64,000 bases of DNA from Geobacter sp. DSM 9736 (GCF_900187405.1 NZ_LT896716.1:2852753-2916752); one strand, 5' to 3'. Shown: positions 26,088 through 38,793, numbered from the stretch's first letter. Notes: a model not told the origin generated them from the sequence alone. A program made the numbers and translations.

Positions 26088-27326
26088 ATGAAAATAGCCC
26101 TCCTCTCAATAGGTGATGAGCTGCTCTTCGGTGAAGTCGTGGACACCAACGCTCCCTTCATCGCCCGGAAACTGTACGATCTGGGGTTCGGTAATGGCGC
26201 CCGTCTAACTGCCGGGGATGCGGAGGCCGAGATCGTGGATGCTCTGCAATACCTCTCGGAGCGAAGTGCCGCAGTCATAGTTACGGGAGGGCTTGGCCCC
26301 ACGATTGACGACGTGACCGCGCGTGCCGCAGCGACCTTGGCGGGGGCACCCCTCGTCATAAATGAGCAGGCGCTCGATCATACGCGAAGAATGACGTGCA
26401 AACTGGGCGGAGATGCGGCCCTTGGTGAAAAGCAGGCACTGTTGCCGGAGCCGGCGGAAGTCATTCCCAATCCTGAAGGGACAGCCTGTGGGTTTCGCCT
26501 GGTATACGGGCGGTGCACCCTCTTCTTTCTTCCGGGTGTTCCGAAAGAGATGATGCGGATGCTCGAAGAAAACGTTCTCCCCTATCTCTCGAGGATGAGA
26601 CAGAGCTCATCCACCCTGCAGACAAAGGTCCTCAAGGTGTTCGGGATCGCCGAAGCGGAAGTCGATCCGCTGCTGCTCGACGTGGCTGAACCGGGGGTAA
26701 CCGTGGCGTTCGGCGTGGAGTTCCCGGAGATACTGATCAAGCTGCGGGGAGAAGGAAAATGCGAGGCGGAAGTGTCCGACCGGCTTGCGCGGGTCGCCGA
26801 AAGGGTAAGGGTTCGGCTCCGGGATTATCTGTTCGCCGAAGACGAGGAAACTATCGACACAACAGTGGCGAACCTCTTCCGCCGTACCGGCCTTACCCTT
26901 TCTCTTGCGGAATCGTGCACAGGAGGTCTCCTGGCAAAGCGGATCACTGACCTTGCGGGAAGCTCCGCCTATTTCCTCGAAGGAGCGGTCACCTATTCAA
27001 ATGCGGCAAAGATAAGGGCGCTTCAGGTCCCCACAGAGCTTGTCGAGCAGGAAGGGGCAGTAAGCGAGTCGGTAGCCGCAGCAATGGCGGAAGGAATGAG
27101 GCGTGCTTCAGGGAGCGACATCGCACTTTCCATAACCGGCATTGCCGGCCCGGAAGGGGGAAGTGCGGAGAAGCCGGCTGGGACTGTCTACATAGCCTTG
27201 GCCGACTCCTCAGACTGTAGGGTGGTACGCTGCAATTTCCGCGGGAATCGCAACGAGATACGGCTCATCACGTCGTTCAAGGCTCTCGACCTGCTACGGC
27301 GGCATCTGTTGCAAAAGCTCGTGTAA
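26088..27326 (+). CDS. cinA: CinA-family protein (competence/damage-inducible protein A)
   Basis: Two-domain CinA of 412 aa. The N-terminal MoaB/MogA-like COG1058 domain (SIGDELLFGEVVDTNAPFIARKL, VTGGLGPTIDDVTARA, FLPGVPKEMMRML) is linked to the C-terminal PncC-like nicotinamide-mononucleotide deamidase domain (TLSLAESCTGGLLAKRITDLAGSSAYFLEGAVTYSN, ITGIAGPEGGSAEKPAGTVYIAL). It likely recycles pyridine nucleotides. Three genes downstream is recA; cinA-recA proximity is found in many bacteria. Confidence 0.95.
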   Translation: MKIALLSIGDELLFGEVVDTNAPFIARKLYDLGFGNGARLTAGDAEAEIVDALQYLSERSAAVIVTGGLGPTIDDVTARAAATLAGAPLVINEQALDHTRRMTCKLGGDAALGEKQALLPEPAEVIPNPEGTACGFRLVYGRCTLFFLPGVPKEMMRMLEENVLPYLSRMRQSSSTLQTKVLKVFGIAEAEVDPLLLDVAEPGVTVAFGVEFPEILIKLRGEGKCEAEVSDRLARVAERVRVRLRDYLFAEDEETIDTTVANLFRRTGLTLSLAESCTGGLLAKRITDLAGSSAYFLEGAVTYSNAAKIRALQVPTELVEQEGAVSESVAAAMAEGMRRASGSDIALSITGIAGPEGGSAEKPAGTVYIALADSSDCRVVRCNFRGNRNEIRLITSFKALDLLRRHLLQKLV

Positions 27327-27343
27327 AGAACGGTGGAGAGATC

Positions 27344-29461
27344 ATGAACTCTTCCACATACCGGATTATGCACAAACTTGCCGTAGCGGCCGTAGCGGCC
27401 GCTCTCTGCCTGCTCGTGGCCGGGATATCATTTTCTTTCTTGATCCCGACCACACATCCCATACCTCAGTTCATCCAACTGGTTGGGCTGCTGCTACTTG
27501 CAGCGTCTCTCCTCTCCCTCAGAAACCTCACGAGAACTCACGCTCTGTCGCTCGATGACGCCAGGGACCAATATCGTCACCTGAAGCGTGAGGTGGAAAA
27601 GTGCGCCCTGAGGTACAGCAGCCTTCTGGAAGGTGCCGGAACCGCCATTTTCCTCTTGGACGTCGAGAAGGGAAGCCTGGAAGAGGTGAACAATATCGCT
27701 TTGGAGCTCTTCGGTTACAGCAAGGAGGAGATGCAGGCGCTGCAGGGAAGGGATCTGGTGGCTGAAGAGGAAAACGGTCGGTACACCTCGCTGATGGCGG
27801 CGCTCCTGCGCCGCGGCAGAGCTCGTGCCGAGGGGTTCAGGTTCAGGCGAAAAGACGGGCTCCAATTCATGGGAGACATTGACGCCCGCACGATCGAACT
27901 GGACGGAGAACGGGTGATTCGCATAATGATCCGGGATGTAACCCAAAAGCGGAAAGCCCAGCAGGAGGCACGGCAGCGCAACCGTGAACTTTCGACCCTC
28001 ATGAACTTCATGACGAGAATAAACGAAAGCCTCGACCTGCAGTCGGTGCTTGACGCAACCCTGCGGGAAACGATAGAGGTGCTTGAAGGTGATGCAGGCA
28101 TCATCCATCTGGCGGAAGAAGGGCGAGAGCATCTCCTGCTCGCTGCGACTCACGGAATATCATGTGGACTCAGGGAGAAGATAGGCAACTGCAGTTTCGG
28201 CACAACCACTCCCTGTTTCATAGCGACAACAAGCCACCGACACTCGGTCGAGGAACTGGATGGTGCATCATGCTCTCTCGGTCGCCTGGCTTCCTCCGAT
28301 GGATGGCTATCCTCCGCGGCGGCTCCTCTTCTCGCCCAGGGCCGCCTGATCGGTGTCATGCACATCCTTAGTCGTAGTCGGCGCGAATTTTCAGAATCGG
28401 AACTCAGCCTCTTTGCCACCATTGGAAGCCAGATTGGGATCGTGATCGAGCATGCTCGCCTCTACGCCAAGTTGAGTGCCCAGACGGAGGAGCTCTCCCG
28501 CTCATATCGACTCCTGGAAAAGGAAAGCCATTACCTTGCCGTATCACAGCGCAAGCTGAGCCATAATTTCGCTGTTGTGGAGCACGCCAACAGGGAACTT
28601 GGTCGCCTCGACAAAATGAAGAGCCACTTCCTCGGGATGATTTCCCACGAGTTCCGGACACCGCTAACGGGCATCATGAGCGGCACTGAATATTTGCTGG
28701 GCCGGCTGCACTCCATTGACCAGGACGAACTGACGGTCCTCCGGACGGTTCACGAAGCCGGTGTGAGGCTCAACGAAATAGTTAATGATCTGATGCGCGT
28801 CGCTCGGATCGAGGCCAGGACCATGAGCGTAAATGCAGACGTGCTGCATCTCGGTGAAATTGTGGAAGTAATGCAGGAACGGTTCGGTCCACTCCTCCGG
28901 GATCGGGGACAGAGGCTGGTGGCTCCGGACCTGGACCACCTCCCTTACTTTTCCGCCGACCGCGAGTACCTGGAGGAGATATTCACCAAGCTGATCGAGA
29001 ACGCCGTCAAATTCAGCTCGGACCGGGGGGAGATAGTTATCCGCGGGCGCCTTGTCGACCGTCATGCCCTGCAGGAAAAGGAAAAGCGCCTGGCTGCATT
29101 CTGCAGCACCTTTGTCGAACGAATCGGAGAAGCGTCGTACCTGGAAGTGGAGGTCCGGGACAACGGCGTCGGCATCCCTCCTGAGGAACAGACAAAGATT
29201 TTCGAAAAATTTTATGAAGTAGGAGACATTCGTCACCACTCCAGCGGCAGGCACAAGTTCCAGGGAAAGGGAACCGGAGTAGGTCTCGCCATCGTCAAGG
29301 GAATGGTTGAGGCCCACGGCGGCATGGCGTGGGTTGAAAGCCCGTCATGCACCGGATGCGGAAGCTCCTTTTTCCTTCTACTCCCCCTTGAGGAGGGGGT
29401 ACAGCAACCCTCCTTCCCTTTCATGCCTTCTGCTGAGTCACTCCTCGACGGCTCCCGGTAA
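27344..29461 (+). CDS. Membrane sensor histidine kinase (PAS-GAF-HisKA-HATPase)
   Basis: A 705-aa kinase with two N-terminal membrane helices (about residues 10-65) and almost no periplasmic part, a PAS domain (SLLEGAGTAIFLLDVEKGSLEEVNNIALELFGYSKEEM), a GAF domain (residues about 220-370, with several cysteines), a coiled coil, the H-box SHEFRTP with His435, and the HATPase boxes (NAVKFS, DNGVGIPPEEQ, GKGTGVGLAIVKGMVEAHGG). The catalytic ATP domain carries a C-terminal CTGC pair. Sensing is probably cytoplasmic. No response regulator is adjacent; the closest receiver domain is in the protein at 35354. Confidence 0.9.
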   Translation: MNSSTYRIMHKLAVAAVAAALCLLVAGISFSFLIPTTHPIPQFIQLVGLLLLAASLLSLRNLTRTHALSLDDARDQYRHLKREVEKCALRYSSLLEGAGTAIFLLDVEKGSLEEVNNIALELFGYSKEEMQALQGRDLVAEEENGRYTSLMAALLRRGRARAEGFRFRRKDGLQFMGDIDARTIELDGERVIRIMIRDVTQKRKAQQEARQRNRELSTLMNFMTRINESLDLQSVLDATLRETIEVLEGDAGIIHLAEEGREHLLLAATHGISCGLREKIGNCSFGTTTPCFIATTSHRHSVEELDGASCSLGRLASSDGWLSSAAAPLLAQGRLIGVMHILSRSRREFSESELSLFATIGSQIGIVIEHARLYAKLSAQTEELSRSYRLLEKESHYLAVSQRKLSHNFAVVEHANRELGRLDKMKSHFLGMISHEFRTPLTGIMSGTEYLLGRLHSIDQDELTVLRTVHEAGVRLNEIVNDLMRVARIEARTMSVNADVLHLGEIVEVMQERFGPLLRDRGQRLVAPDLDHLPYFSADREYLEEIFTKLIENAVKFSSDRGEIVIRGRLVDRHALQEKEKRLAAFCSTFVERIGEASYLEVEVRDNGVGIPPEEQTKIFEKFYEVGDIRHHSSGRHKFQGKGTGVGLAIVKGMVEAHGGMAWVESPSCTGCGSSFFLLLPLEEGVQQPSFPFMPSAESLLDGSR

Positions 29462-29605
29462 CTTCCCACCCATACTCGCTGGCTTCCCAAGGGCTGCTCA
29501 AAAAGATAAGCATTGAAAATTCTGCGAAAAATATGCTATGTGTGGGCTCTTCATACGTGACGGAAATGGCCGTGGAACCGCGCCAAATGGCGGCAAGGAG
29601 ACGAT

Positions 29606-30631
29606 ATGCTGGAACGGGACAAAGCAATAGACTTAGCGGTAACTCAGATCGAGAAACAATTCGGCAAAGGGGCCATCATGCGCCTTGGCCATGACGAAGC
29701 CCTGCCTGACATAGCTGCGATCCCTACAGGCGCCCTTTCGCTCGATGCTGCGCTTGGAGTCGGAGGCGTTCCAAGAGGCCGCGTCATAGAAGTCTTCGGA
29801 CCGGAATCCTCCGGCAAGACGACACTTGCCCTCCACGTGGTTGCCGAAGCTCAGAAGCTGGGAGGAATTGCGGCTTTCGTCGATGCTGAACACGCCCTCG
29901 ATATCGGGTACGCGCGCAAACTCGGTGTGAAGACAGACGATCTGCTCGTATCCCAGCCGGACACGGGGGAGCAGGCTCTCGAAATTGCCGAAATGCTGGT
30001 GCGCAGCGGCGCAATCGATGTCCTGGTCATCGACTCGGTTGCCGCACTGGTGCCCAAAGCGGAAATAGAGGGGGAGATGGGAGACTCCCACATGGGGCTG
30101 CAGGCGCGGCTAATGTCCCAGGCGCTGCGCAAACTCACCGCCATCATCTCCAAGTCCAACTGCTGCGTCATTTTCATCAACCAGATCCGGATGAAGATCG
30201 GCGTGATGTTCGGCAACCCGGAAACGACAACAGGCGGAAACGCTCTCAAGTTCTACGCTTCGATCCGGATGGACATCCGGAAAATCGCTTCCCTCAAGCA
30301 GGGTAACGACGTGATAGGCTCACGCACCCGCGTGAAAGTCGTCAAGAACAAGGTGGCCCCTCCCTTCAAGGAGGTAGAGTTCGACATTCTGTACGGGGAA
30401 GGGATTTCAAAAGAGGGGGACCTTCTCGATCTCGCAGTTGAACGCGGCATCGTCGAAAAGAGCGGCTCCTGGTTCTCCTACGGAAAAGACCGGATCGGGC
30501 AGGGGCGCGAGAACGCACGGCTCTATCTCAAGGAGAACCCTTCGAGCGCGGTTAAGATCAGGGAAAAGCTCCTCTCCGTCCTCGGCCTGAAAAATGTCGG
30601 AACCGCTGCCGGTGCCGACGCCGGAGCATAG
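29606..30631 (+). CDS. recA: Recombinase RecA
   Basis: RecA (341 aa) with Walker [10 protein letters not shown], the Walker B/loop region [39 protein letters not shown], loop 2 [21 protein letters not shown], and the C-terminal domain. The ribosome site AAGGAG is well placed. A Geobacter-type LexA box was not recognised in the 144-nt upstream gap, where TTGAAA and TATGCT suggest only a weak basal promoter. pilT begins 3 nt after its stop. Confidence 0.99.
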   Translation: MLERDKAIDLAVTQIEKQFGKGAIMRLGHDEALPDIAAIPTGALSLDAALGVGGVPRGRVIEVFGPESSGKTTLALHVVAEAQKLGGIAAFVDAEHALDIGYARKLGVKTDDLLVSQPDTGEQALEIAEMLVRSGAIDVLVIDSVAALVPKAEIEGEMGDSHMGLQARLMSQALRKLTAIISKSNCCVIFINQIRMKIGVMFGNPETTTGGNALKFYASIRMDIRKIASLKQGNDVIGSRTRVKVVKNKVAPPFKEVEFDILYGEGISKEGDLLDLAVERGIVEKSGSWFSYGKDRIGQGRENARLYLKENPSSAVKIREKLLSVLGLKNVGTAAGADAGA

Positions 30632-30634
30632 GCG

Positions 30635-31783
30635 ATGGAGCTGAACGAAATACTGACCATTGCCGTAAAGGCGAGAGGGTCCGACATCCACGTAAAGTCG
30701 GGGCTTCCGCCGGTGGTACGGATAAACGGCAAGCTTCATCCCATCCCCAACGCTCCCCGTCTCGGTGCGGAAGCTGTCGAGGCCATGGCCTTCGGGATGA
30801 TGAACAGCCGTCAGAAGCAGCAGTTCCAGGACCAGTACGAAGTGGATCTTGCTTACGGAATCCCGGGCCTCGGCCGTTTCCGCGTCAGCGTCTACCGGCA
30901 GCGCGGCAGCATCTCGATGGTGTTCAGGGCGATTCCCATTACCATCCCCACCCTGGAAACCCTGAACCTGCCGCCGGTGCTCACCAAGATCTGTTCGGAG
31001 GAGCGAGGTCTCATCCTCGTCACCGGGACCACCGGCAGCGGAAAATCCACTACCCTCGCGGGGATGATCGAGTACATCAACGAACGCCGATCCTGCAACA
31101 TCATCACGATCGAAGATCCGGTGGAGTACCTCCACAGGGACAAGAAGAGCATCATAAGCCAGCGCGAGGTCGGGCTTGATACCCTCTCCTTCGGAAGCGC
31201 ATTGAGGAGCGCCCTCCGTCAGGACCCGGATGTCATTCTCGTCGGCGAGATGCGAGACCTGGAAACCATCGAAACCGCGCTTAACGCGGCGGAAACGGGC
31301 CACCTGGTCATGTCCACCCTTCACACCCTCGATGCCGCCGAGACCATAAACCGGATAATTTCAGTCTTCCCCCCCTATCACCAGCGGCAGGTGCGGATGC
31401 AATTGGCAGGTGTCATCAGAGGGGTCGTTTCCCAGAGGCTCGTCCCGAGGATAGATGGGAAGGGAAGGGTGCCGGCGGTGGAAGTGATGCTCGGAACTGC
31501 CCGCATCCGTGACTGCATCGACGACAAGGAGAAGACAAAGCAGCTTCCTGAAGCTATAGCACAGGGATATGTCTCCTACGGAATGCAGACCTTCGACCAG
31601 TCGCTCATGCAACTCTTCACGAAGAAGCTCATCTCATATGAAGAAGCGCTGCGTCAGTCCTCCAACCCGGACGACTTTGCACTGAAAGTCTCGGGAATCT
31701 CCTCCACCTCCGATAATACGTGGGACCAGTTCGTCAAGGAGGAGGAATCCTCCGAGGGGGAATCTCTCCCTCTTGAAAGGTAG
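30635..31783 (+). CDS. pilT: PilT/PilU-family type IV pilus retraction ATPase
   Basis: A 382-aa secretion ATPase with Walker A GTTGSGKSTT, the Asp box TIEDPVEYLH, Walker B ALRQDPDVILVGEMRD and His box GHLVMSTLHTLDAAE. The N-terminal PAS-like domain starts with ILTIAVKARGSDIHVKSG. The C-terminal AIRNLIRE motif of classical PilT is changed to ARIRDCIDDKEK, so this may be a paralogue rather than the main retraction motor. It starts 3 nt after recA and ends 2 nt before recX, so it is embedded in the recombination operon. Confidence 0.9.
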   Translation: MELNEILTIAVKARGSDIHVKSGLPPVVRINGKLHPIPNAPRLGAEAVEAMAFGMMNSRQKQQFQDQYEVDLAYGIPGLGRFRVSVYRQRGSISMVFRAIPITIPTLETLNLPPVLTKICSEERGLILVTGTTGSGKSTTLAGMIEYINERRSCNIITIEDPVEYLHRDKKSIISQREVGLDTLSFGSALRSALRQDPDVILVGEMRDLETIETALNAAETGHLVMSTLHTLDAAETINRIISVFPPYHQRQVRMQLAGVIRGVVSQRLVPRIDGKGRVPAVEVMLGTARIRDCIDDKEKTKQLPEAIAQGYVSYGMQTFDQSLMQLFTKKLISYEEALRQSSNPDDFALKVSGISSTSDNTWDQFVKEEESSEGESLPLER

Positions 31784-31785
31784 TA

Positions 31786-32253
31786 ATGGAGGACGAAGCA
31801 GCGGTTTTCGCATCGGCGCTGCGGCTGCTTGCCCGCCGGGACCACAGCTGCCATGAGTTGGAACGTAAGCTGCGCAGCAAGGGAACACCTTCCGGGGTTA
31901 TAGCATCCGTCCTCGAACGGCTCGCCGGATTAGGGTATCTTGATGACCGGCGGTTTGCAGAGCGGTGGGCGGAGTCTGCCGTAGCCGGCATGAGGTGCGT
32001 CGGACCCCGGCTGCGTCTGGAGCTGGTCCGCCGCGGCATCTCGGAGCAGATAGTTTCCGAGGTGACCGCAGAGCTTCTGGCCGTGCATGAGGAATCGGAT
32101 ATCCTGACGGAGCTTCTGAATCGCAGGTTTCCCGATTATTCTGCATCAAGGGCAACGCAGAAGGAAACACGAAGGATCATCCACTACCTGCAGCGGCGCG
32201 GGTTCTCAATCCAGGCCATCATGCAGGCGCTACGTGCAACCGAAGGCTCTTGA
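31786..32253 (+). CDS. recX: RecA regulator RecX
   Basis: RecX (155 aa) limits RecA filament growth. The three-helix repeats are visible: ASALRLLARRDHSCHELERKLRSKG, VLERLAGLGYLDDRRFAERWAES and RCVGPRLRLELVRRGISEQIV. AAAGG precedes the ATG. It lies 2 nt after pilT. A small terminator-like hairpin overlaps its 3' end. Confidence 0.92.
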   Translation: MEDEAAVFASALRLLARRDHSCHELERKLRSKGTPSGVIASVLERLAGLGYLDDRRFAERWAESAVAGMRCVGPRLRLELVRRGISEQIVSEVTAELLAVHEESDILTELLNRRFPDYSASRATQKETRRIIHYLQRRGFSIQAIMQALRATEGS

Positions 32254-32268
32254 AGCCTTTTTATTTTA
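32243..32268 (+). terminator. Short terminator-like hairpin between recX and alaS
   Basis: AAGGCT, loop CTTGA, AGCCTT, then TTTATTTT. The stem of 6 bp overlaps the last recX codons. It could separate recA-pilT-recX transcription from alaS; alaS begins 16 nt later. Confidence 0.55.
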
Positions 32269-32283
32269 CTCCTCGGGGTTTTC

Positions 32284-34917
32284 ATGACAGGGAAGCAGAT
32301 CAGAGCCAGATTCTTGCAGTACTTCGCCGAGCGGGGCCACACCGTGGTCGCCAGCTCGAGCCTCATCCCCCACAACGATCCCACGCTCCTCTTTGCCAAT
32401 GCCGGCATGAACCAGTTCAAGGACCTCTTTCTCGGACTTGAGAAACGGGATTACATTCGGGCTTGCAGCTCGCAGAAGTGCGTTCGGGCTGGGGGAAAGC
32501 ATAACGATCTGGAGCAGGTGGGAAGGACAGCTCGGCACCACACCTTCTTCGAGATGCTCGGCAATTTCTCATTCGGCGACTACTTCAAAAAAGAAGCGAT
32601 AGCGTTTGCCTGGGAATTTCTCACCAAGGAATTGCAGCTCGATAAGGAGCGGCTTTACGTAACTGTCTACAAGGATGACGACGAAGCGGCCGAAATATGG
32701 CACCGGCAGGAGGGAGTACCCATCGAGCGAATCTACCGCTTCGGGGAAAAGGATAACTTCTGGTCCATGGGCGATACCGGCCCCTGCGGGCCCTGCACAG
32801 AAATATTCTGGGACCATGGCCCCGGCGTCGGTTGCGGCAAGCCCGACTGCGCCGTCGGCTGCGACTGCGACCGGTACATGGAGATCTGGAACAACGTCTT
32901 CATGCAGTTCAACCGCGACGCATCCGGGACTCTCACTCCGCTTCCCAAGCCGTCTGTGGATACAGGCATGGGTCTCGAACGGATCGCGACGGTTCTCCAG
33001 GGGGTGAAGTCGAACTACGACACCGATCTACTTCAGGGGATCATACAGTTCACCGCCAAGCTGGGCGGCAAGGAGTACGGCGCCGATACAAGAGACGACG
33101 TATCCTTGCGCGTCATAGCGGATCACGCCCGGGCTACCACCTTTCTCATCTGCGATGGGGTTCTCCCGAGCAACGAAGGGCGGGGATACGTGTTGCGGCG
33201 CATCATGCGACGTGCCGCGCGTCATGGAAAAATGCTCGGCTTTGCCGACCCGGTGCTCTACCGCACGGTGGACGCCGTCATAGACATAATGAGCGAGGCC
33301 TACCCCGAGCTGCTGGAACGGGAGGATTACATAAAGAAAGTGATTCGTGCGGAAGAGGATCGTTTTGCCGAAACTCTGGACCGCGGACTTGCAATCCTTA
33401 ACGACGAAATGGCGGCTCTCAGGGGTCGCGGAGTTGGGACTATTCCGGGTGAAACCCTCTTCAAGCTCTATGATACGTATGGATTTCCCATAGATCTCAC
33501 CGCCGATATTGTAGCCAGCGAAGCGTTCACCGTGGACGAGGCCGGGTTCAACGCCTGCATGGAACGCCAACGGGAGCAGGCGAGGGAGCACTGGAAAGGT
33601 TCAGGGGAAGAAGGAATCGCCGAGATATTCAAAACCCTCTACAACGAAGGGATGAGGACGACTTTCACCGGGTATGAAGCAGGTACCGGCTATTCAGTGG
33701 TAAAAGCGATCGTGACGGCCCGTGGAGGCCGACTTGTTGCCGAAGCTGCAGCGGGTCAGGAAGTGGAGATCATTACCGAATCAACCCCCTTTTACGGCGC
33801 CTCCGGAGGTCAGGCCGGAGACACGGGGACGATCTCTTCCGGGAATGCTCATGTACGGATCATCGATACCAAACGCCCTTATCCCGACCTCGCGGTTCAT
33901 GTCGGTGTGGTGGAAGACGGAACGCTGAAAACCGGAGAAGCGGTCGATCTGAAGGTCGATTCGGAAGAGCGCTCGGCGACCGCCCGCAATCATACCGCAA
34001 CCCATCTGCTGCAGTCGGCCCTCAGGGAAGTACTCGGCGATCATGTCAAGCAGGCAGGCTCACTTGTCACTCCCGACCGGCTCCGCTTTGACTTTACCCA
34101 TTTTTCCCCCCTTTCCGATGAAGAGCTGCGCAGGGTGGAAACCATCGTCAACGGCTACATTCGGCACAACCATTCCGTTCACGCTCGCGAGATGAGCGTG
34201 AACGACGCCCTCGAAAGCGGCGCCACCGCTCTATTCGGCGAAAAGTACGGTGATCGCGTGCGGGTGGTACGGGTAGGGGAGGTGAGCGCGGAGCTGTGCG
34301 GCGGCACGCACGTGCATGCTGCGGGAGAAATCGGCTTCTTCAAGATAGTTACCGAAGCCGGAATCGCGGCGGGGGTGCGGCGTATCGAGGCTCTTTCCGG
34401 CGGAGGCGCCGTCACATACGCTCAGAACCTGGAAGCGGATCAGAAGAGGCTGGCAGTTCTCCTCAAGGCAGAGGGGGGAGACCCCGCCGAAAAACTGGAG
34501 AAGCTCCTCGTCCGTCAAAAGGAACTGCAGCGCGAGGTAGAAACCCTTCAGTCGCGCATCAATGCCTCCAGGTCCTCCAATCTCCTGGATCAGGTACGTG
34601 AGGTAGCCGGTGTCAAGGTTCTGGCTGCCAAAGTGGAAGCTGCCGATCCGAAGGCACTCCGAGAACTCTCCGATACCCTCAAAGACCGCCTCGGATCGGG
34701 CATTGTCGTTCTCGGCGCAGAGCAGGGGGAGAAAGCCGCTCTCCTTGTCGCGGTCAGCAAAGACCTTACCTCCCGCTACAAGGCGGGGGACCTCGTCAAG
34801 ACCCTTGCACCGATCATCGGCGGAAGCGGCGGCGGCAAACCCGAGCTCGCACAGGCCGGAGGCTCGCAACCGGGAAAACTGGCCGAAGCGCTGGAACGCG
34901 TGACGGGCCTTCTGTAG
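32284..34917 (+). CDS. alaS: Alanine--tRNA ligase
   Basis: Full-length AlaRS (877 aa): class II catalytic core with [31 protein letters not shown] and [18 protein letters not shown]; editing domain with [26 protein letters not shown] and [13 protein letters not shown]-like [13 protein letters not shown]; and the C-terminal C-Ala domain ([14 protein letters not shown]). It has a cysteine/histidine set for zinc in the editing site. The ATG follows GGGG at 5 nt. It charges tRNA-Ala with proofreading of Ser and Gly. Confidence 0.98.
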   Translation: MTGKQIRARFLQYFAERGHTVVASSSLIPHNDPTLLFANAGMNQFKDLFLGLEKRDYIRACSSQKCVRAGGKHNDLEQVGRTARHHTFFEMLGNFSFGDYFKKEAIAFAWEFLTKELQLDKERLYVTVYKDDDEAAEIWHRQEGVPIERIYRFGEKDNFWSMGDTGPCGPCTEIFWDHGPGVGCGKPDCAVGCDCDRYMEIWNNVFMQFNRDASGTLTPLPKPSVDTGMGLERIATVLQGVKSNYDTDLLQGIIQFTAKLGGKEYGADTRDDVSLRVIADHARATTFLICDGVLPSNEGRGYVLRRIMRRAARHGKMLGFADPVLYRTVDAVIDIMSEAYPELLEREDYIKKVIRAEEDRFAETLDRGLAILNDEMAALRGRGVGTIPGETLFKLYDTYGFPIDLTADIVASEAFTVDEAGFNACMERQREQAREHWKGSGEEGIAEIFKTLYNEGMRTTFTGYEAGTGYSVVKAIVTARGGRLVAEAAAGQEVEIITESTPFYGASGGQAGDTGTISSGNAHVRIIDTKRPYPDLAVHVGVVEDGTLKTGEAVDLKVDSEERSATARNHTATHLLQSALREVLGDHVKQAGSLVTPDRLRFDFTHFSPLSDEELRRVETIVNGYIRHNHSVHAREMSVNDALESGATALFGEKYGDRVRVVRVGEVSAELCGGTHVHAAGEIGFFKIVTEAGIAAGVRRIEALSGGGAVTYAQNLEADQKRLAVLLKAEGGDPAEKLEKLLVRQKELQREVETLQSRINASRSSNLLDQVREVAGVKVLAAKVEAADPKALRELSDTLKDRLGSGIVVLGAEQGEKAALLVAVSKDLTSRYKAGDLVKTLAPIIGGSGGGKPELAQAGGSQPGKLAEALERVTGLL

Positions 34918-34936
34918 GCACCACAAAGGAGCAGTG

Positions 34937-35281
34937 ATGGACGGTAAGACCATTCATACTTCGGATCAAGCCGAGGTCCTCCACCCCAAGCACAACCAAT
35001 ATTACCTGAAGGACCTGATTGTAAAGGCGGAGGCAGGCCTCCTCAGCGTTCACCGGGGAAGGATCGAGCCCGGAGGAGAGATATTCCCCCACACCCATGA
35101 TGTGGAAGCGGAGACTTTCTATATCCTTTCGGGAGACGCTGAATGCACCATGGGTAGCGACACCTTGGTCTTTCGCGCCGGGAACTGCGGATTTGCACCT
35201 CCGGGTGTCCTCCATGGGCTCCGTAACACCGGTTCCAGTCCGGTGGAGCTTCTTGCCATCTTCACTCCTCCTCTCAAATAG
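34937..35281 (+). CDS. Small cupin-domain protein
   Basis: A 114-aa single cupin barrel. The motif GGEIFPHTHDVEAETFYILSG and later RAGNCGFAPPGVLHGLRNTG provide the two cupin motifs with the usual His/Glu metal ligands. The AAAGGAG site fixes ATG 34937 rather than a GTG one codon earlier. It lies 19 nt after alaS and may be co-transcribed. No substrate can be named; candidates are sugar-phosphate binding or regulation. Confidence 0.8.
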   Translation: MDGKTIHTSDQAEVLHPKHNQYYLKDLIVKAEAGLLSVHRGRIEPGGEIFPHTHDVEAETFYILSGDAECTMGSDTLVFRAGNCGFAPPGVLHGLRNTGSSPVELLAIFTPPLK

Positions 35282-35353
35282 CCGCAGGAGGGCACTGGTG
35301 TCCTATCGAACCAGCTGCTGCTTCTGCCGCTCGGAAACTGCCGGATATCATTT

Positions 35354-36484
35354 ATGCTCGAAATGAACCAAAAACCGGAAATTGGTCTTGTTCAGCAGCA
35401 GAACCTGAAGAACATCCTCATCGTCGACGACGAAGCCATAATCCGCGACCTGTGCAGCAAAGCACTGCGCGGGTACAACGTAGTCGAGGCAGGGGATGGG
35501 GAGGAGGCCCTGCGGCTGTTCAGAGGCGGGAACTTCGATCTCATCCTGACTGACGTGATGATGCCGAAGATGGGGGGGATCGAGCTTCTGACACGGCTCA
35601 AGGAGCTTGAGCCGACTCTCGTTGTGATCGTCATGACCGGCTTCGCCGACAAAGACGTCATTCTCAATGCACTGAAGGCGGATGCGGACGACTTCATAGC
35701 CAAGCCGCTCAATCTTCTGCAGTTGCGCACGACAGTGGAAAAGGCGCTCGTAAAGAAAGCGCTTAAGGAAGAGATTGCAAACCTGAAGAACCTCGACCGG
35801 TTGAAATCCAACTTCCTCTCTCTCATATCACATAAGTTTCGCACCCCCATCACGGCAATTTCGTTGTTTCTCCAGAATATGGCCGGTGGTGTGTACGACC
35901 CTGCCGACCCAGGCTTCCAGAACCACCTGAAGCTGATTTTCGAGGAATCGTGTTACCTGGAAAAGCTGGTGGCGGACCTGCTAACCTTCAGCAGCGTCAT
36001 GGACGTCGAGGGCGGCCTTAAGGTCGAGCCCTGCAGCCTCAGATCCGTCATCATGCAGATTCTTGCCGAATCGAAGGAAGCCGCAGCAAAACCGGGAGTG
36101 CAGACGGTAACCGACCTGGCCGACCTCCCCCCGGTCATGATCGACCGTGAAAAGATAACATTCGCATTGCGTCAGATCACCGACAACGCCTTCAAGTTTT
36201 CGCGCGATACCGGCAAGGTCTCGGTAACCCTTGCCGGCGTCGATGATGCCTGTCATCTTATTGTTGAGGATGAGGGGATCGGAATAGCACCCGAGGATCT
36301 GCCCAAAATTTTCGAGAAGTTTTACCAGGTGGATCCTGCGCATACAGGGCAAATAAGGGGGTTCGGCCTCGGCCTTTACTACGCGCGAGAGTTCATACGG
36401 CTTCACGGCGGCACCATCAGCGTCGAAAGCGAAGCCGGCAGAGGCAGCACCTTCACCGTGACGCTCCCTATCCGGCAGAGTTGA
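35354..36484 (+). CDS. Receiver-histidine kinase protein (REC-HisKA-HATPase)
   Basis: A 376-aa cytoplasmic protein with an N-terminal receiver domain (ILIVDDEAII, phosphoacceptor Asp67 in LTDVMMPK, Lys117 in AKPL), then a dimerisation helix with the altered H-box SHKFRTP (His160), and HATPase motifs (TDNAFKFS, VEDEGIGIAPEDLPKIFEKFYQ, GFGLGLYYAREFIRLHGG). The receiver-first order means it is probably phosphorylated by another kinase and in turn controls its own kinase output. It lacks a DNA-binding domain. It lies between a cupin gene and argB. Confidence 0.9.
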   Translation: MLEMNQKPEIGLVQQQNLKNILIVDDEAIIRDLCSKALRGYNVVEAGDGEEALRLFRGGNFDLILTDVMMPKMGGIELLTRLKELEPTLVVIVMTGFADKDVILNALKADADDFIAKPLNLLQLRTTVEKALVKKALKEEIANLKNLDRLKSNFLSLISHKFRTPITAISLFLQNMAGGVYDPADPGFQNHLKLIFEESCYLEKLVADLLTFSSVMDVEGGLKVEPCSLRSVIMQILAESKEAAAKPGVQTVTDLADLPPVMIDREKITFALRQITDNAFKFSRDTGKVSVTLAGVDDACHLIVEDEGIGIAPEDLPKIFEKFYQVDPAHTGQIRGFGLGLYYAREFIRLHGGTISVESEAGRGSTFTVTLPIRQS

Positions 36485-36531
36485 GTAACTGCTGCCTCGT
36501 TCCCTCAGATGCTTCCCTTTCCGGTCTTTAA

Positions 36532-37488
<957 letters not shown>

Positions 37489-37596
37489 CGGCTGCGCATC
37501 AGATAGAGGCGGCTCGTTTTTAAGAATCAAACCATTCGGGCTGACGAGGACGGCGTCGAGATGGCGCAAAAGGCGCAGCACGTTCGAGAGGCAATG

Positions 37597-38789
<1,193 letters not shown>

Positions 38790-38793
<4 letters not shown>

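Noticed and set aside
29462-29605. LexA box upstream of recA
   Set aside because: I looked for GGTT-type Geobacter and CTG-type boxes in the gap and found no convincing match.
32254-32283. T-box or other leader regulating alaS
   Set aside because: The gap is 30 nt, too short for a T-box, and only a simple hairpin is present.
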